Assembly (NCBI GenBank): GCA_033239005.1 | Contig: BSQZ01000104.1 | Location: 1,479,501 to 1,543,500, forward strand | DNA: 64,000 bases | From: Lamellibrachia satsuma | Lineage: Eukaryota > Annelida > Polychaeta > Sabellida > Siboglinidae | Reading direction: 5' to 3' | In this document: one piece after another, positions 25,701 to 33,648 of the stretch | Layout of the letters: the number at the start of each line of letters is the position of its first letter | How positions within the stretch are numbered: the first letter of the stretch is position 1 | Program-made: the position numbers and the translations under genes | The notes under the pieces: generated by a model | The model's database searches: none | Seen by the model: only the letters and a program-made list of their open reading frames with translations | Told to the model about the DNA's origin: nothing

Positions 25701-28012
25701 ATCAACATCACCATTTAAGTTAACACTATATAAATAATATGCAGGCGTTGCATGTCCGCCGAATTATATGTATGTTTATCACATAATCTATACATTAATG
25801 TGGGGCAATACATTTAAATGAAAGATCACGGCATAGTCAAGCTATGGAGAAATTGAGAAGAGGACACATTTAGCAATTCTGCGTATATTGCCACAAATTG
25901 TTGCTAAAACATGGCATAAATCCAAATGTGTTGCACACGACCATAGCTGTACTGACATGATTACATTTTGAATAGTCGAAAACGTGCAGGATAATGTCCA
26001 AAACCCTATTTGGATTTCCCAGTGTCCCAAAACTGTCGTTTCGACATCTGTGGTACATTTGTACTTTTTTTAATGTATATTACTCTTGTCATAATCTATT
26101 AATTTGATATCAGTGCCATGTTTGTCTGTGAAGTTTTGCATGGATCGAAGTACAAAAGTGCTTGCTCTTTGCTCCTTATATATTAAAGTTCCTTATATTC
26201 ACACTTGATGTTTGCGTTACATGTTTATATAGAATACACTAATCATTCTTTTTTTGTCATATTCATCATAATGACATCTTCATTACGTAATATAATATTA
26301 TTTCTGCTGCAGGCCGAATGCCTTAAGGCGAGACAGACTCTGGCGACAGACACGTCCAAGAAATCCCATCGACCCACAATGTCAGGTGCATTGAAAATGT
26401 TTTGTCATACACAATGTGGAATTTCATGTACTGATGTATGAGTGTGCGGAGGCTACACATTGTACATTGTACACATGTATTGATGTTTGGGTATGTGTAA
26501 GGCATACACGTGTACACATGTACTGATATATGAGTGTGTGGAAGGCTACACATTGAACACGTACTGATGTTTGATTGTGTGGTAGGCTACACATTGTGCA
26601 CATGTACGGATGTCTGAGTGTCTGGAAGGCTACACATTGTACACTTGTATAGATGTCTGAGTGTATGGAAGGCTACACATTGTACACGTGTACTGACATA
26701 TGAGTGCGTGGAAGGCTACACATTGTACACAAAAAGTATTTAAACAGTTTACGCTGCTTAAACATCAATTTAAGTAAATTCCTTATAACTAATATTTATA
26801 TTATGATCTTTGGTTATTGTGTGTAATGAATACTATTAAACAATATGTTCCTTACTCGTGATTGTCTAAGTATCAGTATTATTGCTTTTTCATACAGCAC
26901 CCGGCACGCTGGTCACACACCCCGGTCCCAAAGCCTGCTAGTCAGAGACGAGACGACCAGTGGGTAAGCTTGTTTTTGTACATCAAGCTGCACCAAAGAA
27001 ATATATAAATGCATGTTTGCATCTTACATGCGTATCACTGAAAAAAATTTAAATTTTGACAATACACATATGATACAATGATACATTATGCATTACAAAC
27101 GGTATGCATTCCTTACAATAAAGAGGTCAAATCCAGTCATCCTGGTTATCTAATATTTGTGAAATATAAATTCAGTGGAATCATGAAAGGTATCTGATTC
27201 AACATTGACCCATTGTATTTACAAGTTTCAAGTTTATACGCAAGAAGGACACCTGTACACAACAGGCATAACTTATTATTGGTTTTGTAACCTATGCTAA
27301 CATATGACTCAAACACGCAGTCAACGAAACTGTGATTCACAAGCCCCACAAAGCAACATATCTTCAAACAAGTTAGACAAAACAGTAGTCAGCACTACAT
27401 AATACTATATTGTTTTTAGATGTTAACATCTTAAATAATCTAGTATGATGTTACAATACTACATATTCTGTTATATGGACTTATTGGCTGCCTAACTCGT
27501 TCACACTGTTGTAATGTTTTAAGCCCCGTATATGGGCATGGAGAAGTTTAAGGATGGTGATGAGTTCTTATAAAAGCATACTGAAAAACAACAAAATGTA
27601 TTAAATTAAATATAAATATTACATATTCTCATCGGTGAATTCATCCATATGTTGACAAATATTACATTGTATATGTCGATTTTGAGATTGGCTTACCCTC
27701 AGTTCTCCAAAGATTTATGGGCGATATACGTATTCGTATTATTATATCAACATTCTGGGTATCGTGTTGATTTTATGTTGCACACTGAAACATTTTCCTA
27801 TTCACTGAAAGGGAACCTTATACAATAATGCCATTTAAATGCTTACACGAAAATGTAATAAAACCATAAAATAACGTAAGTTAAGACATATCAAGGATGT
27901 GACGTTCGTTCAACACATAGATTATATTTAATTACAGGAAGGAAATAGTTGTAGTATATCCAGTATTAATAAATATACTTTATGTTTGCAGTCGTGGTCA
28001 ATGACTCGATGA
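3458..28012 (+). CDS. Gene model: multi-EGF, double-SEA, single-pass membrane protein (3' part, 16 exons)
   Basis: Sixteen exons with AG/GT borders join in phase into about 524 codons: five EGF modules (phase 1-1 exons), SEA domain 1 (exons 15919, 18120, 19086), SEA domain 2 (exons 20357, 21023, 24744), a 7-codon linker exon, a transmembrane exon and three tail exons ending in TGA at 28010-28012. Order and phases are what exon-shuffled adhesion or mucin-like proteins show. Expected role: a cell-surface protein with calcium-binding EGF stalk and SEA modules that self-cleave but stay associated. The signal peptide and upstream exons are not in the window. Both SEA domains keep the G-S-V-[VI]-V cleavage motif. 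Introns are loaded with mobile elements (two CR1, one jockey-like LINE, several TIR elements), none of which hits an exon. No specific orthologue is recognised, so no symbol is given. Confidence 0.85.
4060..5110 (+). mobile_element. 5'-truncated non-LTR retrotransposon (jockey superfamily, Crack/Daphne-like)
   Basis: A 244-codon open frame (4138-4872) plus about 25 upstream codons ([15 protein letters not shown]) encodes the part of a LINE reverse transcriptase downstream of the catalytic motif: thumb blocks [19 protein letters not shown] and [12 protein letters not shown], then the C-terminal region. The 5' half including the YADD box and endonuclease is missing, the usual outcome of abortive reverse transcription. 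The 3' UTR ends in AATAAACGATTT followed by a (TGTC)n tail at about 5083-5108. The open frame has no stops, so the insertion is not old. It sits in sense orientation in the intron between EGF exons 1 and 2. The clade assignment is by general resemblance only. Confidence 0.75.
5111..6284. other. Intron sequence with short GT/CTGT simple repeats, no exon seen
   Basis: Contains a (TGCG)n tract at about 5380-5415 and a CTGT-rich patch near 6095-6118. 6118-6285 resembles 11470-11600 on the other side of CR1 copy A. Nothing here looks like an exon. Confidence 0.5.
6391..9239 (-). pseudogene. CR1 copy A ORF2 (endonuclease and reverse transcriptase), frameshifted
   Basis: Segments in different frames together cover an apurinic-type endonuclease ([17 protein letters not shown], and SDHNQIHF near 8555), then the RT palm and thumb, and a C-terminal block ending RRAGYK. 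Breaks lie near 8970 in a G-run, near 8770, near 8610, near 7670-7540 and near 6845-6745. Function if intact: nicking of the target and target-primed reverse transcription. The family relation to copies B, C and D in this window is obvious from shared blocks such as [14 protein letters not shown]. Confidence 0.9.
9471..10535 (-). CDS. CR1 copy A ORF1: Cys-rich finger plus SGNH esterase, with internal Gly/Lys repeat
   Basis: 354 codons. N-terminus MMAPCKRQ followed by a Cys pattern C-x2-C ... C-x2-C within the first ~60 residues (PHD-like, incomplete). Residues ~115-215 are a degenerate repeat of [10 protein letters not shown] / TTGVKERG units, visible as a C/T-rich minisatellite at about 9885-10165 on the plus strand. 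The esterase part follows: [10 protein letters not shown] (catalytic Ser block), LPGAKIEAI, then HVGTNN. The frame breaks at 9471; the remaining piece with DGLHLSGKG (catalytic Asp/His block) is readable in a shifted frame near 9390-9350. Known from the family: ORF1 binds nucleic acid, and the esterase role is unclear. Confidence 0.82.
   Translation of the reverse strand: MMAPCKRQLKATRHVICGSCSNWVDFVKSGCEKSWAEVQADSFNFECRGCARMKEIEVELKELRLLVVAMVGRDQGSCASSSGEGTVDDKVGKDTRDARESSPQPGRKLRGGKVTGHRETGRKETGRKGTGGKTTGVKERGVGETGGKEKGVGETGGKEKGVGETGGKTTGVKERGVAETGGKEKGVGETGGKTTGVKERGVGETGGKEKGVGETEGKGSGQNVMEGIERKSYSAAVIEGVRKRARVFVGDSIVRKTDRVLNKGDDVVVCLPGAKIEAITERVKNIVGSGKGGSVLVHVGTNNVEREGTTAIVRKYRQLVRTLKQTRVEQVILSGILPVMGRRVINIEIVGDGN
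10850..11225 (-). repeat. Two diverged tandem units upstream of CR1 copy A ORF1
   Basis: 10850-11045 and 11046-11225 share, in the same order, GTAAACA(A)AC/CCC, CTCG(T/C)TGA, TACT(A)CCCTCTG-like, TTTC(T/C)TAATATATGTCTACAA and TAGTAATACTTATTCTA. They lie just 5' of ORF1 on the element's strand and could be promoter-bearing 5'-UTR monomers. The alignment was made by eye. Confidence 0.55.
11803..11916 (+). CDS. EGF module 2 exon (calcium-binding type)
   Basis: Acceptor TTTAACAG ends at 11802; donor GTTCG follows 11916. 114 nt, phase 1-1. Begins DVDEC, contains [16 protein letters not shown] and ends [10 protein letters not shown]. The Asp/Asn hydroxylation-type pattern (C-x-D-x4-Y-x-C-x-C) is complete. 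Confidence 0.92.
12066..12272. mobile_element. Miniature inverted-repeat element, copy 1 (~205 bp)
   Basis: The right end reads GGACTGGATACCGCG TTATAAGAACGTACC. Its reverse complement matches the left end of the copy at 21451 (GGTACGTTCTTA ... GCGGTATCCAGTCC), and this copy's own left end (GAACATTCTTATATAGCAC) is a diverged version. The core CCTGTTCATTCCAATGCCA ... TCTGGGAAGC ... GCTGCAATTACTGCAC is shared with copies at 21.5 and 53.5 kb. No coding capacity. Target duplication not identified. Confidence 0.7.
13350..13945. repeat. Foldback-type imperfect inverted repeat
   Basis: Left arm contains CATCGTCTCGATTTATAATAG (13432-13451). The right arm, read in reverse complement, contains CCCTCGTCTCGATTCATAATAG, with further matches in TGACAAACATCGGTTGCC versus TCGACAACCATCTGCTGCC and in a shared AACTGAAT. 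Arms of roughly 110 bp or more surround a ~200-bp spacer that includes GGCGGTTTACCCGTGAACAG. Identity of the element unknown. Confidence 0.5.
14035..14151 (+). CDS. EGF module 3 exon (calcium-binding type)
   Basis: Acceptor TTTTATAG, donor GTATAT. 117 nt, phase 1-1. [16 protein letters not shown] start and an IDMFSCQC core make it the nearest relative of module 1 (same length, same LSSPC). This suggests a two-module unit (1+2, 3+4) that duplicated. Confidence 0.92.
14762..14875 (+). CDS. EGF module 4 exon (calcium-binding type)
   Basis: Acceptor TTTTACAG, donor GTGCG. 114 nt, phase 1-1. [16 protein letters not shown] and [10 protein letters not shown] are nearly the same as in module 2, including the exon length. 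An N-glycosylation-type NGT lies in GYNGTHC. Confidence 0.92.
15528..15638 (+). CDS. EGF module 5 exon (no calcium signature)
   Basis: Acceptor TTTTAAG, donor GTAAGT. 111 nt, phase 1-1. Six cysteines in [14 protein letters not shown], then TCKC and GDSCEK. It lacks the D-x-D-E start, so it is a plain EGF module, as often found next to a SEA domain. Confidence 0.88.
15919..16058 (+). CDS. SEA domain 1, first exon
   Basis: Acceptor GATAG, donor GTAAGT. Phase 1 in, phase 0 out, 140 nt. Encodes the first strand and helices: [19 protein letters not shown], then a polar helix with [12 protein letters not shown]. The next exon continues it directly. Confidence 0.85.
17470..18018. mobile_element. 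GC-rich TIR element (hAT-like, non-autonomous), 549 bp
   Basis: Perfect 18-bp terminal inverted repeats: TAGTGCCCTGCGCGGGCC at 17470 and its complement ending at 18018. They continue imperfectly inward to about 45 bp (CCAAGCCCGG on both sides). Subterminal regions carry many GGGCC(T)GGGC motifs, and the centre is AT-rich. This is the layout of non-autonomous hAT elements. No clear 8-bp target duplication was found by eye, so the superfamily is tentative. It sits in the SEA-1 intron. Confidence 0.75.
18120..18184 (+). CDS. SEA domain 1, second exon
   Basis: Acceptor TCATTGCAG, donor GTAAGT. 65 nt, phase 0 in and 2 out. [19 protein letters not shown] leads into the strand before the cleavage turn. 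Confidence 0.85.
19086..19231 (+). CDS. SEA domain 1, third exon with GSVVV cleavage motif
   Basis: Acceptor TTGTTTAG, donor GTAAGA. Phase 2 in and 1 out. Begins N-S-G-S-V-V-V-T-Y: the G^SVVV sequence is the classical SEA autoproteolysis site known from MUC1-type domains. The remaining strand-helix-strand ([14 protein letters not shown]) completes the domain. Confidence 0.9.
19554..19642. repeat. Perfect hairpin around a (TA)n core, followed by AT/ATGC microsatellites
   Basis: The arms GATTTTAGTGCAATAGAAGA at 19554 and the exact complement ending at 19642 are perfect over 26 bp and then continue into the TA tract between them. (ATGC)n and (AT)n/(ATAC)n arrays follow to about 19760. It can extrude as a cruciform. 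Confidence 0.85.
20357..20475 (+). CDS. SEA domain 2, first exon
   Basis: Acceptor GGAACAG, donor GTAAGT. 119 nt, phase 1 in and 0 out. [17 protein letters not shown] is the linker/first strand and [12 protein letters not shown] starts the helix that continues in the next exon. Confidence 0.82.
21023..21093 (+). CDS. SEA domain 2, second exon
   Basis: Acceptor TTTTCAG, donor GTTAGT. 71 nt, phase 0 in and 2 out. [18 protein letters not shown] is the helix/strand counterpart of the 65-nt exon of SEA 1, with the same intron phases, so the two domains probably arose by duplication. Confidence 0.82.
21451..21651. mobile_element. Miniature inverted-repeat element, copy 2, cut by CR1 copy B
   Basis: Starts GGTACGTTCTTAAATAGCGC, the complement of the right end of the 12.1 kb copy, and carries the same core (CCTGTTCATTCCAACGCCAA). 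After the core it follows the 53.5 kb copy (CCATCACTGTCTAT) rather than the 12.1 kb one. The right end is missing where CR1 copy B begins at about 21652. Confidence 0.7.
21652..24376 (+). mobile_element. CR1 LINE copy B, 5'-truncated, degenerate
   Basis: Starts inside the endonuclease ([20 protein letters not shown] at 21657) and runs through RT to the C-terminal RAGYT and the TTGTTAAATC tail at 24328-24376. Open pieces: 22758-22997 ([10 protein letters not shown]), 23037-23345 and 23349-24242 ([18 protein letters not shown]). Stops and frameshifts occur near 21740, 22090, 22340, 22570, 23000 and 23346, so it is inactive. Sense orientation in the intron between the second and third SEA-2 exons (21093-24744). 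It accounts for most of this intron. Confidence 0.92.
24744..24883 (+). CDS. SEA domain 2, third exon with GSVIV cleavage motif
   Basis: Acceptor TTCAACAG, donor GTAAGA. Phase 2 in and 1 out. K-G-S-V-I-V-D-F places the scissile G^S at the same position after the intron as in SEA 1. The rest ([16 protein letters not shown], then VDLKSVRLS) completes the domain. Confidence 0.88.
25161..25181 (+). CDS. 21-nt linker micro-exon
   Basis: A T-run ending in CAG precedes 25161 and GTAAGA follows 25181. Phase 1-1, giving the acidic stalk DKELEDA between SEA 2 and the membrane. Supported by splice consensus and phase only. Confidence 0.7.
25315..25453 (+). CDS. Transmembrane exon
   Basis: Acceptor TGCACAG, donor GTACTG. 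Phase 1 in and 2 out. DFPWLP leads into [19 protein letters not shown], a clear single-pass membrane helix, followed by the stop-transfer CKCSISR. The exon end CTACAG plus donor is repeated in the following intron. Confidence 0.9.
25448..25650. repeat. Minisatellite made of the transmembrane exon's 5' splice site (38-bp units, ~5 copies)
   Basis: The exon end plus donor, CTACAG|GTACTG at 25448, recurs at 25486, 25522 (CTACATGTGCTG), 25560, 25598 (TTACAGGTACTG) and 25636 with spacings of 38, 36, 38, 38 and 38. The intervening sequence (GTGACAGCCACCA) is shared. Each unit contains a potential donor. Confidence 0.85.
26313..26385 (+). CDS. Cytoplasmic tail exon 1
   Basis: Acceptor TGCTGCAG, donor GTGCAT. 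Phase 2 in, 0 out. Arg/Pro-rich [19 protein letters not shown]. Another frame of the same exon is also open, so only the phase match to the transmembrane exon decides the reading. Confidence 0.65.
26425..26735. repeat. Minisatellite, ~47-bp units, ~6 copies
   Basis: Repeated GGAAGGCTACACATTGTACA(C) plus GTACTGATRTNTGAGTGT. Unlike the neighbouring arrays I do not see a splice junction in the unit. Confidence 0.85.
26898..26963 (+). CDS. Cytoplasmic tail exon 2
   Basis: Acceptor TTCATACAG, donor GTAAGC. 66 nt, phase 0-0. [20 protein letters not shown]: Pro/Arg-rich, no motif recognised. Confidence 0.65.
27992..28012 (+). CDS. Last coding exon with stop
   Basis: Acceptor TATGTTTGCAG, then SWSMTR and TGA at 28010-28012. 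The sequence from this acceptor to about 28057 is copied about 118 bp downstream (CTCAACAG followed by the same TCGTGGTCAATGACTCGATG at 28107), so the terminal exon start is duplicated. Confidence 0.6.
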   Translation, partial: SWSMTR

Positions 28013-28529
28013 AGACTAATGAACATGGACGGACGAACGGCAAATGACAACAGCGAGAAATCTTACACAAATGACAACAGCGAGAAATCTTACACGAATA
28101 TCTCAACAGTCGTGGTCAATGACTCGATGAAGATGGTAGTGAAACTGGGTGGATGAACGGCAAATGACAACAGCGAGTAATGTTGCATATAGACCTCATC
28201 AGAGATCATGTGTCAAGAGGTTTTGCTTATCTGAACACATTCCTTGATGCATTTGTTCCACCTACATGTACAGGCAACATGGCACACGAGTACAACGTGC
28301 GTTGCTTTTTGAATTAGTATACCCCTCTTAACAAACATGTTTTATTAACCTGTGCCAATTTGTCAACTTCCAAATACTGTGCTCCAGTGACAGCAGTGAC
28401 ATGAGTTAACAGCTGTTTTTGACATTACGTTGGTTCCTCTCTTCAACGAACACTCCGACAAATGAACACATCTGGTGTTGACAGTTTTCGGTGGGTGCAC
28501 AAATTACATTATTTTAGTGTCTAATTTAC

Positions 28530-30480
28530 GTAAGACACATATTGTCAGGATTGAGTGGCAACAACATGCCTTACAGCTATAGATTATATAGCATACATGT
28601 GTGGGATAAGGTACGACTAACTACATATACTTTACATGGTATATGTAAATGTAGGTGTTACCATATATGTTAAATGTAAACAAGTGGGTGAAGGTGTTAC
28701 TACATAATTATATAAATGTATTCTGGAGGGTGCTAAGGTATGATTGCACATATGTATGTATATACCATCGTACATATACCATACACATAGACAACTATAT
28801 GTATATTTGTATATGCACAATTATAGGTGTATCAATTAATCGCATGACGAGGCATGATATTGACATTGCCAATCGTGGATATAATGGAATATGTTTTTTC
28901 ATTCTAGGCCAAACTGGTTTATAATATATTTTGTAATTGGTTGAATACAATTAACCAACATATATCTAAAACGATACCAAATAAAGATACAGCATGACTG
29001 TCGCTGTAGTAAATTAGTTCCAACATTACAAATTAAAAACGTCTGAATAAATGCACACAACTTTCTTAAGATAATTTACAGTAAGTAAGTTTTAAAGACA
29101 AATATGTTGCTTTTTGCGATAACTGGTGAAAGTGTAATTTTACTATATTATCAAATTAGCAGATGCTTACTTGATTATTGGCAATTCATCCCACAGGAAA
29201 CGGGAGGTAAATTAACATATGTAACAGTGCTTAATACGATGATGAAGTGTATAAAATGGTGATTGATAAAGTGACATATATAACCATGTGTAGCAACTGT
29301 ATACGTTACTACAATTATATTTTAAACGGAGGAATTACTTTTTGAACCACGGTTTACACTTGAATTACTATTTTAATCACATTTGAAGCACATGGACACA
29401 AGGATGTAAGTAAACGTAAGTGCAGATTTTAATATAAACGTAAGTCTAACAAAAGGAATATAACTTGGTATTCATTTCCAGCAGCATGTTTACCTGCTAA
29501 TATAGATAAACAAAATATGTATCATGAATTTCGAAGGGTGATGATGTGACCAAGTATAACACAAATACATAGAAATATGATAGACATGAATGGGTGAAGG
29601 TATGGTTAGATATACAAAGTTATATTTATTTTCGGTATAACGTTGGAAATATTGTTCTTCTATATTAATCTTAAACCTCTACGGTATTCCAATTAATGTT
29701 AGCTGAATATATCCAAATGCAAATTTTTTTAAAGTACCTTTCCTTTAAACAAATGTGCATCTATCTACATAAGACATTGTAATTCATAAGTGGCACATAC
29801 TGTCAGATATGTGTGGTGACAACATGTCTTGTAGTTCAGCTATGTATTATATAGCATACATGTGTGGGATAAGGTATTACTACATATAATTTACACGGAA
29901 TAATTATAGACGTTTAATGTAAACGTGTGGGTGAAGGTGTGACTACATATATTAAATATTATATACAGATGCAGATTAAAAAATATATAAACATGCAAAT
30001 ATATGTATTTTAGAGGGTGCTAAGGTATGATTATATATATGTATGTGTGTATGTATAGACCATTGTACATGTGTAGACAAATATATGCATGTTTGTGTAT
30101 GTACAATTATGGGTGTAAAAATTAATCGCATGACGAGGCATGACATTGACATAGCCAATGCAATAGTGTGGGTATAATGGAATACGTCCATTCATGCTGG
30201 GTCAAACATGATCTTGACATAGAGTTAACCAACATTTATGAAACGATACAAAGTACACGATACACAGCAGCAAACATATTTTATAAAATTGTTAAAGACC
30301 AAACTGTTGCGTTGTGATAACAGTTTCAAGTTTAATCTTGCAAAATTAACAAATTAGCAGACGGTTGAGTCGCCTACTTGGTTATTGTCAATTCATGCCA
30401 GAGCAAACGGGAGGTAAATTAACATGTAACAGCGTGCACGAAAACAAGGTGATGGGTACATTAACATAATTGTGTAACCG
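28530..30480. repeat. Diverged tandem duplication, ~1.25 kb apart
   Basis: 28530-29280 is matched in order by 29785-30480. Shared blocks: CATACATGTGTGGGATAAGGTA (28594, 29859), AATTAATCGCATGACGAGGCATGA (28833, 30119), and ACGGGAGGTAAATTAACAT (29201, 30408). No coding sequence is apparent. Confidence 0.8.
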
Positions 30481-30484
30481 TGTG

Positions 30485-31125
30485 TAATCCGATAAAAAAA
30501 AATTAAAAAGTGGTGATGGGAACGTTGTTTTTATTAATTTTTTGCAATTATTGCATTGTTGTCAACTTGATTGAATTTATTGCATATTTCCTTTTAAAGA
30601 TTACCTGATTACGTTCAAGCAATTCACATTCATAGACAACAGTTGCTGGTCATCAGATTTTTGCATAAGCTCATGTATGTCATCTTGGATTTATGTTGCA
30701 GTTATACTTTACTGCAATGTTTTGACTGAACATGTTAATCTTCCTGCTGTGCTGTATAGCCATTCTCGGAGACAATGACTTTCACTTCGGCTGCTATTCT
30801 GATAGGCACTGTCCAATGTCCAATTCCCATATCACGCTTTTCTTTAGAGTATCATGTATCACGTATAATTTGTTACCAAAGTGCGAGATGCATATAGGCA
30901 ATTAGGTCACTATGCAAATTCTTCTTGCATTTGGGTAATGGAACGTTTCGGATATTTTGTACATTTTCGACAATTGTTTTGACGACATCTTTTAAATTGC
31001 CACATAATAGAGAGATACATGCTTGTTGAAACAAATGTCAACGTAGAAGACAAACATTCAATTACATTTCCTTACCGCTTAATATAACAAAGTGCTCAGA
31101 CATGCGTCGTAATTCTATGCATTTT
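30485..31125. other. AT-rich intergenic stretch, nothing identified
   Basis: No exon pattern and no element ends recognised. Confidence 0.5.
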
Positions 31126-31128
31126 GCC

Positions 31129-31130
31129 GT

Positions 31131-31209
<79 letters not shown>

Positions 31210-31256
31210 CACACACACGCACACATGCACACACACGCACATGCACACACACAAAC

Positions 31257-31291
<35 letters not shown>

Positions 31292-31292
31292 G
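31129..31292. repeat. (CA)n followed by (GTA)n microsatellite
   Basis: A CA array at 31133-31250 with CACG/CATG interruptions on its right side, then about eleven GTA units at 31258-31291. Confidence 0.95.
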
Positions 31293-32486
31293 TCTTTCGA
31301 GATGATGTAACTGTAGAATGATGTATACATTTCAATGAAGTAATTTTTTACAATATGTCAACCTGGTGGCATCTTGGCCCAATTTGTTTATTACATGAAT
31401 CACTGTTCAGACCAAGTCACGGGTTTGCTAGTTACAAAGCTATATATATAGCAAATTAACAAGGGTTTTACAAAATAGTGATGTGTGCAAATATGTAGTC
31501 AATCGAATCGTGTGATTTGCAAATCTATTTTATCTAGCAAAGTAAAATGCATGACCAATGACAATGAACACCACCCTCACGAGTCAGGGGTGGCAGTCAG
31601 TACGGTGTAATACTACTCTACTTCATCTACTACTATACACAATACTTCATCCCACTTGCTATATTGGCCCCGTGATTCAAGGAACCAAAAGGGCGACACA
31701 AGAAAACGCTTGCCAGCAACGACTTGTCCGTAGCCAATTAAAGTTACATCCCTGTTAGTTCTGCTTTCTTGTTATAATATTAGTTAACACATCAACTGAC
31801 AAATACATGTTTCAATGAGTGGCTATGCCAGTGGTACTGATATACTCGGCAGCCCCGGGTTCGAGAAGATGATTAGAGCCATGTGTTGTTCAAGCACAGG
31901 CCTACGTGTTAGATCCAATTTGCTTGGAAGGATGGTGCCATTCGGGAAAAATAATTGTTAAGCTTAGAGGATTTAAACTTAAAGCTATGCTAAATCGACG
32001 AGACGAGTGAAGCAAAGACTAGGCTAAACCGTTTATTTAACTTGATTTTTTCACTTAGGTCTTAGTCTGAAGTAAGCCACGCATTGGCAAGAGGTACGCC
32101 TTTTGCTTCTAGAGAAAGGTGAGTATCCAGCAACACTAATGCGATGCATCTCTGATGCATCTCAAACTGAGCTATCAAATAAAACAGTTTATTTTGGGAA
32201 TGCTGGACGTATACCCTTACTGGGGCTTTCGAATATACCTAAGCCAGACCCTGGCCTAGGCAAGGACTAATGCTAAAAATAAGGCTACTTAAGGCTAGCC
32301 TAGGGAATAGTCTTAGCATAGGCAGTCTATTAAAGTAATGTAGACAAAGTAAAGCGAACAAGCTTGGATTCGAAAACATGATTTTTTCTTACCTTATCTT
32401 TTAATATTTTATGTTGGTATCATCAATTAGCTAATGGGAAAATAACACCAGGAATAACTATATTGTCTAAGTTGCTTGTTATTATT

Positions 32487-32550
32487 ATCGTCCAAGTCAT
32501 TGATATATATTAAGAATAATAAAGGTCCTAATAAAGATTCTTTTGGTAGG
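32487..32550 (-). mobile_element. CR1 relic, ~60 bp
   Basis: CGTCCAAGTCATTGATATA and AATAATAAAGGTCCTAATA match copy A at about 7227-7290 (the RT region just before FADD) in the same strand. The similarity stops on both sides. Confidence 0.75.
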
Positions 32551-32820
32551 GGAGACCGGGGCACCATGTATTTACATTTTCAAACCTGTGCCAAAATATA
32601 TGAGATGGAATAAATTGGAAAATGGTATGCTAAGCTCCACCATAATCTGCATAGTTGGTTGATATATAATTTCCAACAAAACAATTTCCAACAAAATCGA
32701 GAAGAGACTAAAATAAAATATGTTTATATTAATAAAATGAGCATAGTACCCCACTAGCGAGATACCGTGCTCTGGTACGTGGGGCACCATGCTCACATAT
32801 GTAATTAAGTGACATAAGAC

Positions 32821-32849
32821 ACGCACGCACGCACGCACGCACGCAATCA

Positions 32850-32938
<89 letters not shown>
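32821..32938. repeat. (CACG)n/(CA)n compound microsatellite
   Basis: Short CGCA tract merging into a CA array. Confidence 0.95.
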
Positions 32939-32943
<5 letters not shown>

Positions 32944-33174
32944 TGTCGAATGAAGTAATTTAAATTTACAAAACTGCTATAAAAATTCGTTTGACTGTAG
33001 GTGAAGAAAATTGTGCTGCGATTTGGCACATCTATTTTGCCAAATCCCCAAACTTCGATTTGCAACGACATCTAGCGTGCTACAATTCATACCATTGAAT
33101 ACATTTCAGCGCAGATCAGCTTTCGACGATGGCCCAAAATAATACATGGTCAACTGAGGTCGATAATAGGCCTG

Positions 33175-33282
<108 letters not shown>

Positions 33283-33444
33283 ATTATTATATAATACAGC
33301 ATATATGTATACACCTAGGAACAATAGGTTATAATAACAGAGATAACATTCGCATGAATGGCTATAAATCGATGATCACAGCCATACCGCAATTATGTTT
33401 TTTTGCTAGAAATACGTCTAATATTAATACTGATGCCGTGAAAT

Positions 33445-33553
33445 AGGTGAAATACAAGATGACTAAAAGTTGGTGGTATTTACTCTAACTTTAATAGACA
33501 TATTTAAAGTTAGAGTAAATACCACATACGTTTAATCCTCTTGTATTTCACCT
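33445..33553. repeat. Short hairpin element, ~50-bp arms and 10-bp loop
   Basis: AGGTGAAATACAAGA at 33445 and its complement ending at 33553, with an inner perfect block GGTATTTACTCTAACTTTAA. The arms differ at a few central bases only. Could be a tiny palindromic MITE. Confidence 0.75.
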
Positions 33554-33648
33554 ACAATTTTACTGAAAAACATCACAATATGTCATATCATTGATGTGTC
33601 AATTACATTGTACACAGTTGCTTTAAGTAAGTGTTCATGCATGTAAAA

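Noticed and set aside
31840..31880. GGTTCGAG B-box-like sequence as tRNA or tRNA-derived SINE
   Set aside because: No matching A-box at the right distance and no cloverleaf could be drawn.
32550..32800. GGGGCACCATG motifs at 32562 and 32783 as a TIR pair
   Set aside because: Same orientation and too short; no consistent element boundary.
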